Part shown: positions 1 through 6,213 of the stretch, piece after piece
How the letters are laid out: each line of letters opens with the position of its first letter
Numbering within the stretch: the stretch's first letter is position 1
Assembly: GCA_964592405.1 (NCBI GenBank)
Contig: CAZQBY010000002.1
Coordinates: forward strand, 1 to 15,216
Direction of reading: 5' to 3'
Length of the DNA: 15,216 nucleotides
Source: CAZQBY01 sp964592405 [NCBI: uncultured archaeon]
Lineage (GTDB): Archaea; Altiarchaeota; Altiarchaeia; JAFGQM01
Program-made: the position numbers and the translations under genes
Notes under the pieces: model-generated
Told to the model about the DNA's origin: nothing
The model's input: only the letters and a program-made list of their open reading frames with translations
The model's database searches: none

Positions 1-35
1 ATGATTTTTCTCCCCCCTGGATATAATATCCAACC

Positions 36-743
36 ATGAGGGAATTCTTCTACAAGTACAAGGACACTCGCTTCCACAATCTTGGCGCGGGGACCAAGTC
101 TGTGGCGGTCGCGGCGATAGTGGCCATGTCCCTGCTCCTTGATGAGCCTCCCGCCCTGCTGGCTATCTTCGCCCTGACTGCCGCGATAGTCCTGGAGGCC
201 CGAATCGCGCGCGGGTGGCTGTTCTACATGAGGGTGGCTGCATGGATAGGTGGGATGATATTCCTGCTGAACCTCCTGCTTAACCAGGGCGGAGAGACTG
301 TTCTCTTCCGCGCGCATCTGGGGCTCCCCCTCTTCCAGAGCCTGCGGATAACCCTGGAGTCGGTCCTTTTCGGGCTGGTCATGGCCCTGCGGATGGCGGC
401 GGTGATGTCGGCCTTTGCCATATTCTCGCTCACCGTCTCGCCAGACCAGCTCATGCAGCTCATGAGGAGGCTCAGGGTGCCCGAAAAGTCCGTTTTTCTG
501 ACATCCCTCGCGACGCGCTTTGTGCCATCTCTGCTGGAGGATATGGAGACGCTCAGCCAGGTGCAGAGGGCGCGCGGCGCAAAGCTCAGAGGCATAAGGG
601 GCAAGGGGCCGATAATCATTCCCCTGCTTTCCAACTCGCTGGAGCGGAGCGTGAGCGTGGCCGAGGCCATGGAGGCGCGCGGGTTCGGCTCGGGAAGCGG
701 CGCTGGATTGGGAAATGAGCGAAACTGTGGGGACAGAGAATGA
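36..743 (+). CDS. ecfT: ECF transporter transmembrane component EcfT (CbiQ family)
   Basis: This is the membrane scaffold of an energy-coupling factor importer. It couples ATP hydrolysis by EcfA to toppling of the substrate-binding S component in the cytoplasmic membrane. The 235-residue protein has hydrophobic stretches at roughly 21-35, 39-55, 60-84 and 105-130. The C-terminal cytoplasmic part contains the two Ala-Arg-Gly coupling motifs typical of EcfT (about residues 179-181 and 214-216, the second in an EARGFG context), which contact the ATPases. The start at 36 is supported by the family-like N-terminus (FHNLGAGTKS); the next Met lies inside a membrane helix. The stop overlaps the ecfA start as ATGA. 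Gly- and Asn-rich residues after 216 form a short tail. The family call is firm, but the transported substrate cannot be read from this gene. Confidence 0.93.
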   Translation: MREFFYKYKDTRFHNLGAGTKSVAVAAIVAMSLLLDEPPALLAIFALTAAIVLEARIARGWLFYMRVAAWIGGMIFLLNLLLNQGGETVLFRAHLGLPLFQSLRITLESVLFGLVMALRMAAVMSAFAIFSLTVSPDQLMQLMRRLRVPEKSVFLTSLATRFVPSLLEDMETLSQVQRARGAKLRGIRGKGPIIIPLLSNSLERSVSVAEAMEARGFGSGSGAGLGNERNCGDRE

Positions 744-2056
744 TAAAAATAAGGAATCTGAGCTTCACCTACGCCGGCGGGCAAAAGGCGCTGGACGGCA
801 TAGACCTGGACATCAAGAGCGGCGAGTTTGTCCTGCTGACCGGCCCCTCCGGCTCCGGAAAGAGCACTCTGGTCCGGTGCCTGAATGGTCTTATCCCAAG
901 CTTCCATGGTGGAAGGCTGGAGGGCTCAGTCATGGTGGGAGGCAGGAACGCCCTGAGCACACCGCCCAAGGACATGGCGCGCCTCGTTGGCATGCTCTTC
1001 CAGAACCCCGAGGACATGTTCGTCACCGAGACCGTGGAGAGCGAGATAGCCTTCACGCCTTTAACACTCGGATATCAGAGTGTTGGTGAAATGGTCAAAA
1101 GCATAATGGCTGAGTTGGGCATAGAGCGCCTCGTCGGAAGGAGCCTTCGCGAGCTGTCCGGCGGCGAGAAGCAGCTGGTGGCCCTGGCATCGGTGATGGC
1201 GACCGGGCCGGAGGTTCTGGTCCTGGACGAGCCGCTGTCGGAGGTGGACCACTCATCGGCCGGGAGGCTGATGGGCCTGCTCAGGAAGCTAAACGAAGGC
1301 GGCAGGACAATAATCCTCATAGAGCAGCGGACGGAGAAGGTACACGCCCACGCCACAAGGGAAATCTCATTGGAGGGCGGCAAAATCGCATACGATGGCA
1401 AACCGAGAAAGAACGGCGAGCCGGTCAGGAGTGAGAGGATAGAGACAGGCCAAGTGCTAGTTGACCTGGAGAGCGTCTCTTTCTCTTATGAAAACAACCG
1501 CGTCTTCAAATCCTTCTCCCAGAGCTTCCGCGAGGGCGAGCTGGTAGTCGTGGAGGGCCCCAACGGCTCGGGAAAGACCACACTCCTGAAACTCATAATG
1601 GGCCTGCTGCGCGCGGATGAAGGCAAAATCAACGTGGGCGGGCTGGAGAATCCCTCCGTGGAGCAAACCGCGGGAGCGGTGGGTTATGTATTCCAGAACC
1701 CAGACAATCATCTCTTCGCGGAAACGGTCAAGGAGGAAATCGAATTCATATTAAAAAATACAAACAGGGAGGGCGATGTTGACAAAATCCTAGACGACTT
1801 CGGGATTTTGCACTGCAAAAAAGCCTATCCGCGCTATCTTTCTGGCGGCGAGAAGCAGAGGGTGGCCCTAGCCTCAATATTGGTCGCCGAGCCGAAGGTC
1901 CTCCTGCTGGATGAGCCGACGAGGGGGATGGATCACGCGCTGAAGAAGAAGCTGGCCGAATACCTGTTACATTACATCAGGAAAGGCAACCTTGTTATAA
2001 TGGCGACGCACGACGACTACATGGCGAAGTGCGCCACGAGGAGGCTCAGGCTATGA
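740..2056 (+). CDS. ecfA: Fused double ATP-binding protein of ECF transporter (EcfA-EcfA')
   Basis: This cytoplasmic ABC ATPase powers the ECF importer, with both nucleotide-binding domains in one 438-residue chain. Domain 1 has Walker A GPSGSGKST (35-43), Q-loop FQNPE (87-91), signature LSGGEKQ (139-145) and Walker B LVLDEP (160-165). Domain 2 has Walker A GPNGSGKTT (273-281), FQNPD (318-322), LSGGEKQ (367-373), Walker B VLLLDEP (387-393) and switch His 424 in MATHDD. The FQNP(E/D) Q-loop is characteristic of EcfA proteins. Separate EcfA1 and EcfA2 subunits are about 270-290 residues each, so this is a compact tandem fusion. In domain 1 the expected switch His (IEHR in relatives) reads Gln196 (IEQR), which suggests asymmetric ATP sites. 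The gene is ATGA-coupled to both ecfT and the S component. Confidence 0.95.
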   Translation: MIKIRNLSFTYAGGQKALDGIDLDIKSGEFVLLTGPSGSGKSTLVRCLNGLIPSFHGGRLEGSVMVGGRNALSTPPKDMARLVGMLFQNPEDMFVTETVESEIAFTPLTLGYQSVGEMVKSIMAELGIERLVGRSLRELSGGEKQLVALASVMATGPEVLVLDEPLSEVDHSSAGRLMGLLRKLNEGGRTIILIEQRTEKVHAHATREISLEGGKIAYDGKPRKNGEPVRSERIETGQVLVDLESVSFSYENNRVFKSFSQSFREGELVVVEGPNGSGKTTLLKLIMGLLRADEGKINVGGLENPSVEQTAGAVGYVFQNPDNHLFAETVKEEIEFILKNTNREGDVDKILDDFGILHCKKAYPRYLSGGEKQRVALASILVAEPKVLLLDEPTRGMDHALKKKLAEYLLHYIRKGNLVIMATHDDYMAKCATRRLRL

Positions 2057-2814
2057 GATGGGGGCTTTTGATAATCGGGCTCCTGCTGCTCTCCATGCCG
2101 CCCATAGCTGCTGCCCCGTGGCTGATGCCACACTGGGGCCTCCTCTCGCTGGCCTTCGCAGGCATGGTAAGCCTAGCGATGTTCCTGGAGTTCGGGCAAA
2201 GGGCAGGCTCTTCCAGGGAGATCTCCCTGACGGCGATGCTGGGGGCGATATCGGCCGTGACACGAATCCCATTCGGCGCTTTCCCCAGCCTGCAGCCCTC
2301 GACATTCATAGTGGCGGTCAGCGGCTACGCCTTTGGCCCGGTCTCCGGCTTCATGGTCGGCGCGCTGACCGCGCTCATCTCCAATTTTTTCCTTGGCATG
2401 GGGCCCTGGACGCTCTACCAGATGCTCGCATGGGGATCGGTCGGCGCCTTCTTTTCGGCCCTGGCATGGCTCGGTCGGTGCATCTCCAATCTTCGGTTCT
2501 CAGCTTCCGGTCTCCGGTCTCAGGCTCCCCCCCAGAGGACCAAAGACCGAGGACTCAAGACAGGAAGGCTCACCATAGCCATCCTGGCTTTCTTCGGCTT
2601 CCTCTGGGGCTATGTGTTCGGCTTCATAATGAACCTCTGGTATCTGACCGCATTCGGCTTCCCGCTTACGCTCCAGTCTGTTGTAGCGCTCCAGGCGGTT
2701 AGCTTCTGGATGGACACGCTGCATGGCTTGGGCAATGCGGCCTTCTTCCTGATATTCGGGGGACGGATGATAAGGGTTCTGGAGAGGTTCAGGCGCAGGT
2801 TCAGGCGCTTTTAG
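2053..2814 (+). CDS. ECF transporter substrate-specificity (S) component, substrate unknown
   Basis: This integral membrane protein of 253 residues would bind the vitamin or cofactor taken up by the EcfT/EcfA module. It has about six hydrophobic segments. A loop with GPWTLYQMLAW (117-127), preceded by SGYAFGPVSGFMVGALTA, is a pattern seen in ECF S components, including ones annotated for cobalamin or related compounds. An in-frame Met exists at 2029, but the start at 2053 is preferred because its ATGA overlaps the ecfA stop, as at the ecfT/ecfA junction. Residues about 146-171 are a polar, basic insert (Arg, Lys, Gln, Ser) between two membrane segments, encoded by an imperfect palindrome that looks foreign to the fold. 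The C-terminus is Arg-rich, in line with the positive-inside rule. No biosynthesis gene nearby points to the substrate. Confidence 0.85.
   Translation: MRWGLLIIGLLLLSMPPIAAAPWLMPHWGLLSLAFAGMVSLAMFLEFGQRAGSSREISLTAMLGAISAVTRIPFGAFPSLQPSTFIVAVSGYAFGPVSGFMVGALTALISNFFLGMGPWTLYQMLAWGSVGAFFSALAWLGRCISNLRFSASGLRSQAPPQRTKDRGLKTGRLTIAILAFFGFLWGYVFGFIMNLWYLTAFGFPLTLQSVVALQAVSFWMDTLHGLGNAAFFLIFGGRMIRVLERFRRRFRRF
2491..2567. repeat. Imperfect palindrome inside the S-component gene
   Basis: The arms are 2491-2524 and about 2532-2567, with a C-rich centre between them. The best-paired part is CCGGTCTCCGGTC-TCAGG (2507-2524) against the reverse complement of the right arm, TCGGTCTTTGGTCCTCTGG; by hand about 15 of 19 positions match. 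The left arm itself repeats CGGTCTC. The reading frame stays open and encodes a polar loop of about 26 residues. It resembles palindromic elements known to sit in frame in bacterial genes, but no family is assigned. Confidence 0.55.
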
Positions 2815-2821
2815 TTCTTTT
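2808..2821 (+). terminator. T-rich candidate terminator after the ECF operon
   Basis: Two short T-runs (CTTTTAG and CTTTTA) overlap and follow the stop of the S component. Archaeal RNA polymerase often terminates at oligo-T tracts without a hairpin. The tract lies 17-30 bases upstream of the next start codon, so it could equally be part of the promoter of the GGDEF gene. Confidence 0.3.
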
Positions 2822-2837
2822 ACTATCAATATAACCA

Positions 2838-3596
2838 ATGGCAGGGAAAAGGAAAAAGCCTCCAAAACACCCGGCTTCGGTCATGGAGCGGAAGACGGCC
2901 CGCGCCCTTGGCAGGGGTGAGAGGCACCCCCGGCTCGTGGAGAACGGCGTCCGGCCCAGATACAGGCGCATGCGCGACAGGCAGCTCAGGGGGATGATAC
3001 CTGATAAAAGAGCGAGGAACGAAGTCATCAGCCGCGAGATAGGCCTGCTTATGGAGAAAAGAAGGGAGCAGAGGGCCCTTGGGGAGGCGCGGGCGATAGA
3101 CCCGCTCACCGGGCTGCACACCCGCTCCCATTTCATGGACGAGTTGAGGAGGTACAAAAGAATCGCCTTGGAGGCCAGCAAGACAAGGGAGCGAAGGGAG
3201 AAGCGTCCGGCCAGACCCTTCGGCGTGATTTACCTAGACCTGAACAGATTCAAGGAGCTGAACGACGAAAAGGGCCACGCCGCCGGAGACAAGGCCCTTC
3301 AGGATGCCGCCGAGGCGATAAGGGGCAACGTCAGGGCCGACGACTTGGCTGGCAGGCTAGGGGGAGACGAGTTCGCCCTGCTGGTGCCCGGGGATGTCGA
3401 TGAGATGAAAAGGGTCGCCCGGAGGATACATAGTGCCCTGGCCGACAGGGGGCTCAGCGCCAGCGTGGGGATAGCGCAGTTTGATCCCAAAAGATGCAGA
3501 GACCCGCTCAAGGCCGCTGACAGGGCGATGTACAAGGCCAAGGCATGGTACAGGGAGGGCGCGGTCATGCCCACAGCCATCCACGGCAGAAAATAG
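2838..3596 (+). CDS. GGDEF-domain protein, predicted soluble diguanylate cyclase
   Basis: The protein is predicted to make cyclic di-GMP from two GTP in the cytoplasm. The 252-residue chain has a GGDEF domain from about 85 to 245: DPLTGL (88-93), the metal and nucleotide motif DLNRFK (134-139) with Asn142, Asp151 in GHAAGD, and the signature RLGGDEF (GGDEF 175-179). Asp151 matches the position (Asp344 of PleD) whose change to Ser marks cGAMP-making relatives, so c-di-GMP is the likelier product. The inhibitory I-site RxxD is present as RADD (166-169), five residues before GGDEF. Residues 1-85 are strongly basic (many Arg and Lys) with no membrane helix, PAS, GAF or receiver domain visible. 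The gene stands alone after the ECF operon. GGDEF proteins are widespread in bacteria and uncommon in archaea. No EAL, HD-GYP or PilZ gene lies in the window. Confidence 0.92.
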   Translation: MAGKRKKPPKHPASVMERKTARALGRGERHPRLVENGVRPRYRRMRDRQLRGMIPDKRARNEVISREIGLLMEKRREQRALGEARAIDPLTGLHTRSHFMDELRRYKRIALEASKTRERREKRPARPFGVIYLDLNRFKELNDEKGHAAGDKALQDAAEAIRGNVRADDLAGRLGGDEFALLVPGDVDEMKRVARRIHSALADRGLSASVGIAQFDPKRCRDPLKAADRAMYKAKAWYREGAVMPTAIHGRK

Positions 3597-3598
3597 CC

Positions 3599-3604
3599 TT
3601 TTTT
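3599..3604 (+). terminator. Oligo-T tract after the GGDEF gene
   Basis: Six consecutive T bases lie four bases past the GGDEF stop codon and 28 bases before the rpiA start. This fits an archaeal intrinsic oligo-T termination signal, but no hairpin is visible and no transcript data support it. Confidence 0.35.
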
Positions 3605-3631
3605 CCTGCGAATCTCAAAATAACCCCTACT

Positions 3632-4339
3632 ATGGATTTAGCCAAGAAAGCTGCTGCTGAAAAGGCCTGTGAACTGGTAGAGGATGGCATGATTATTGGT
3701 CTGGGAACAGGTTCTACTGCAGAGTATGCCATCAGAAGGCTGGGACAGATGGTCAGGGACGGATTGCGCATAAAGGGAGTGCCCACATCTAGGCATACAC
3801 AGAGGCTTGCAGAGATTGTCAAGATACCAATCATACCCTATGAAGAGTTCCTTGCCAAGGAGTGGGATAAGGATTCGGGTGCATCAATAGACATAGACAT
3901 AGATGGTGCAGACTGTGTAGATCCGGAGTTCCGCCTGATAAAGGGGGGCGGGGGAGCACATACTAGGGAGAAGAATATAGCCACTGCCTCCAGACTCTTC
4001 TGCTGTATTGTTGACAACTCAAAGATTGTGCCAAAACTGGTAGGAAGCTTCCCGATACCGGTGGAGGTCATACCTGAATACTACCGTGAGGTCATGGCAA
4101 GACTGAAGAAATTTGGTGAGGTCAAGCTGCGTGAAACTGGAGGAAAGGTTTTTATAACTGATAATTCTAACTACGTGGTTGATGTTTCTCCGACCGTCGG
4201 CGAGCCGGACAGGCTTGAAGTCGACATCAATGAAATCCCAGGTGTTGTAGACAACGGGTTTTTCACCAAAAGAAGGCCTGAAATGGTCTTTGTCGGTTAC
4301 CCGGACGGTTCGGTGAAGGTCCTAGAACGTGGCGAGTAG
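3632..4339 (+). CDS. rpiA: Ribose-5-phosphate isomerase A
   Basis: The enzyme interconverts ribose 5-phosphate and ribulose 5-phosphate, supplying ribose for nucleotides. The 235-residue protein has the phosphate-binding GLGTGSTA (23-30), the active-site DGAD (91-94) in SIDIDIDGAD, and the catalytic loop KGGGGAHTREK (104-114), which keeps the Lys and Glu (Glu113) needed for proton transfer. Length fits the family (about 220-235). An upstream in-frame ATG at 3545 lies inside the GGDEF gene and would add unrelated residues, so 3632 is chosen. The gene marks the point where base composition falls from GC-rich to moderate. It precedes the uS13 gene by 10 bases and may be cotranscribed with the ribosomal operon. 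Confidence 0.95.
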   Translation: MDLAKKAAAEKACELVEDGMIIGLGTGSTAEYAIRRLGQMVRDGLRIKGVPTSRHTQRLAEIVKIPIIPYEEFLAKEWDKDSGASIDIDIDGADCVDPEFRLIKGGGGAHTREKNIATASRLFCCIVDNSKIVPKLVGSFPIPVEVIPEYYREVMARLKKFGEVKLRETGGKVFITDNSNYVVDVSPTVGEPDRLEVDINEIPGVVDNGFFTKRRPEMVFVGYPDGSVKVLERGE

Positions 4340-4349
4340 CTGATCTGCA

Positions 4350-4862
4350 ATGGCAGAAAAATCCAGTAAGAAGCCGGAGGATACAAAGGTAGAGAGTAAG
4401 AAGAAGAGCATACATAAGGTTAGAATACTTGCGACTGATATAGACAGTTCCAAGAAGCTTATAACCGGTATTTCATGTGTGAAGGGAGTGGGTCACAATA
4501 TGGCCAATGTCCTGGTGGTGCGGCTTGGTTTGGACCGCAGAAAGAGGCTGGTGGACCTATCTGAGGAGGAGATTGAAAGGATTGAAAATGCAATCTCTGA
4601 TCCGGCGGCCCTTGGGATACCCGGCTGGATGTTTAACAGAAGAAGGGATCATGACACTGGCAGGGACATCCATCTTAACACTTCTGATCTGACATTTGCC
4701 GTGAGGGAGGATATCAACCGCATGGGTGAAATAAAGTCCTACAAGGGTCTGCGACATACAAAAGGCCTGAAGGTCCGCGGCCAGAGGACCGCTTCAACAG
4801 GCAGGGGTAGCAGAGTGGTTGGTGTCCAGAGAAAGAAGCAACAACCAGGCAAGTCTAAGTAA
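4350..4862 (+). CDS. rps13: Small ribosomal subunit protein uS13
   Basis: uS13 sits in the head of the 30S subunit and contacts the P-site tRNA and the 50S bridge. The 170-residue sequence shows the archaeal uS13 core beginning at about residue 23 (HKVRILATDID), the helix-two-turn-helix region with GVGHNMA, and the C-terminal SYKGLRHTKGLKVRGQRT, where RGQRT is diagnostic. Residues 1-22 form a Lys/Glu/Ser-rich extension, modest compared with those on uS11 and uS2. It opens the conserved uS13-uS4-uS11-RpoD order and is one base from the uS4 start. Confidence 0.96.
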   Translation: MAEKSSKKPEDTKVESKKKSIHKVRILATDIDSSKKLITGISCVKGVGHNMANVLVVRLGLDRRKRLVDLSEEEIERIENAISDPAALGIPGWMFNRRRDHDTGRDIHLNTSDLTFAVREDINRMGEIKSYKGLRHTKGLKVRGQRTASTGRGSRVVGVQRKKQQPGKSK

Positions 4863-4863
4863 G

Positions 4864-5505
4864 ATGGGTCAACCAAAAAAACAGCGAAGGAGATACAGTA
4901 CTCCAAAACACATGTTTAAAGGCAGGGAGGGGGAGGCTGAACTTATCAAGGCTTATGGTCTCAAGAACGCAAGGGAGCTCTGGAAGGCCAAGAGCGAGGT
5001 TGCACGCATAAGGGCTCTTGCCAGAAAGCTGCTTGCAAAGCCGGATGAGGCAGTCATCTCTGATCTCATGGGCCGGCTGAAGAGACTGGGGCTCCTTAAG
5101 AAGGACGCAAAACTTGAAGATGTTCTGGCGATAACCCTTGAGGACATACTGGACCGGAGATTGCAGACCGTAGTCTACAAGAGGGGCCTAACAACAACCA
5201 TCAAGCAGGCAAGGCAGGAGATAGTTCATGGGCATATCTCGGTTGGTGGAGGTCGTATGACATCTCCGGGTCATCTGACAACACTGGAAGAGGGCGAGAC
5301 TGTGGATTTCTATGCCGGCTCGCCACTTCGGAATCCGGAGCATCCGGTAAGAAGAATTGAGAAGAAGGCCTCTTCGGAGAAAGCCGATAAGAAGATAAAT
5401 ACTGAGGATATCAAAACATCCAATAGCGGAGCAGACACCTCTGGTGAAGAGGCGGAACCGGGTAAGAGTGTTCTGAGGGAAGTTTCTGAAACCAATAATG
5501 ACTAA
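4864..5505 (+). CDS. rps4: Small ribosomal subunit protein uS4
   Basis: uS4 is a primary 16S rRNA-binding protein near the mRNA entry channel. The 213-residue product begins MGQPKKQRRRYSTP, a usual archaeal uS4 start. Its S4 RNA-binding domain runs from about 97 to 155 (LDRRLQTVVYKRG, then ARQEIVHGHISVGG). An in-frame Met at 4819 lies in the uS13 gene and was rejected. Archaeal uS4 proteins are usually about 170-185 residues; here residues about 165-213 form an acidic, Ser/Glu/Asp/Asn-rich tail with no recognisable fold. The gene overlaps the uS11 start by 8 bases. Confidence 0.96.
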   Translation: MGQPKKQRRRYSTPKHMFKGREGEAELIKAYGLKNARELWKAKSEVARIRALARKLLAKPDEAVISDLMGRLKRLGLLKKDAKLEDVLAITLEDILDRRLQTVVYKRGLTTTIKQARQEIVHGHISVGGGRMTSPGHLTTLEEGETVDFYAGSPLRNPEHPVRRIEKKASSEKADKKINTEDIKTSNSGADTSGEEAEPGKSVLREVSETNND

Positions 5506-6178
5506 AAAAACCAAGGAAAGGAGCAAAGAGGAAAAAAAGGTGGAAGAGAGTGAAAAGTCTGGAAAAAAAGAGGTTTCTGAAGGCTCCAACAAAAAAACCT
5601 CCAAGAAGGTAAGTGGAGTTAAAGAGAAGACCGGAGAAAAGAAACCGGCCAGAGAGGAAGCTCCAGAACAGACAGCCCCGGGTATCACAAAAGAGGATAA
5701 GAAAGACAATATAAGCAGGAAGCTTGTAGAGGAGGTCAAAAAGGGAATAATTGAGGAAAAGAAGCCATCGCTTCAGGCTACTCCAAAGAAATCCGAATTT
5801 GTTGCAGTAGTCCATGTACATGCCTCTAAGAACAATACCATAGTTACAGTAACTGATCTCTCTGGATCAGAGACTCTGGGAAGAGCCAGTGGGGGTATGG
5901 TGTCCAAGACCGGCAGGGAGGAGAAATCCCCATTTGCCGGGGGACAGATAGCAAAGAGGCTGGCAACCATACTGAAGGATAACGGCGTGCAGAAGGTAGA
6001 TGTCCTTTTGAGGGGAAAGGGAGGACACAGCGGACAAAAAAGTCCGGGGAGGGCTGCATCGACAGTCATAAAGATACTCGCCCGGTCCGGAATCAGGATC
6101 AGGCGGATAGAAGATGTAACTCCAATAGCCCATGGTGGATGTAAGCCACCAGGCGGAAAGAGGGGAAGGAGGGTATGA
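5498..6178 (+). CDS. rps11: Small ribosomal subunit protein uS11 with ~100-residue charged N-terminal extension
   Basis: uS11 is a platform protein of the 30S subunit near the mRNA exit site. The conserved core spans about 101-226, with FVAVVHVHASKNNTIVT, DLSGSETLGRASGGM and the C-terminal PIAHGGCKPPGGKRGRR. Archaeal uS11 is normally about 130 residues. Here about 100 extra N-terminal residues, dominated by Lys, Glu and Ser, precede the core. No other Met lies in the extension after the first, the frame is unbroken, and the start overlaps the uS4 stop by 8 bases, so the extension is probably translated. Its low complexity suggests intrinsic disorder. Confidence 0.95.
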   Translation: MTKKTKERSKEEKKVEESEKSGKKEVSEGSNKKTSKKVSGVKEKTGEKKPAREEAPEQTAPGITKEDKKDNISRKLVEEVKKGIIEEKKPSLQATPKKSEFVAVVHVHASKNNTIVTVTDLSGSETLGRASGGMVSKTGREEKSPFAGGQIAKRLATILKDNGVQKVDVLLRGKGGHSGQKSPGRAASTVIKILARSGIRIRRIEDVTPIAHGGCKPPGGKRGRRV

Positions 6179-6181
6179 GAG

Positions 6182-6193
6182 TATAACTTATTT
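6182..6193 (+). promoter_or_regulatory. Candidate TATA box for rpoD
   Basis: The AT-rich string TATAACTTATTT is centred about 27 bases before the rpoD ATG, the usual spacing from an archaeal TATA box to the transcription start. That would give a leaderless or nearly leaderless rpoD transcript. The 35-base gap after uS11 is one of the few gaps in the ribosomal cluster. The evidence is position and composition only. Confidence 0.35.
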
Positions 6194-6213
6194 GTATCGG
6201 GTCATACTGCAAA

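Noticed and set aside
224-907. Long open frame on the minus strand across ecfT and ecfA
   Set aside because: It is opposite two well-supported genes, has Arg/Ser-rich composition typical of an antisense shadow in GC-rich DNA, and shows no family motif.
2058-2702. 214-codon open frame on the + strand in another frame of the S-component gene
   Set aside because: It is out of frame with a membrane protein that has family motifs and ATGA coupling, and its product is Pro/Arg/His-rich without any recognisable domain.
3545-3631. Upstream in-frame start for rpiA
   Set aside because: It lies within the GGDEF gene and adds 29 residues absent from RpiA; the family N-terminus begins at 3632.
4805-4825. 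tRNA-like D-arm string (GTAGCAGAGTGGTT) in the uS13 gene
   Set aside because: No acceptor or T arm pairs around it; it encodes the conserved uS13 C-terminus.
5188-5739. Hydrophobic 183-codon frame on the minus strand over uS4/uS11
   Set aside because: Reverse reading of Lys/Glu-rich codons gives Phe/Leu/Ser-rich strings. It is an artefact of the charged tails, not a membrane protein.
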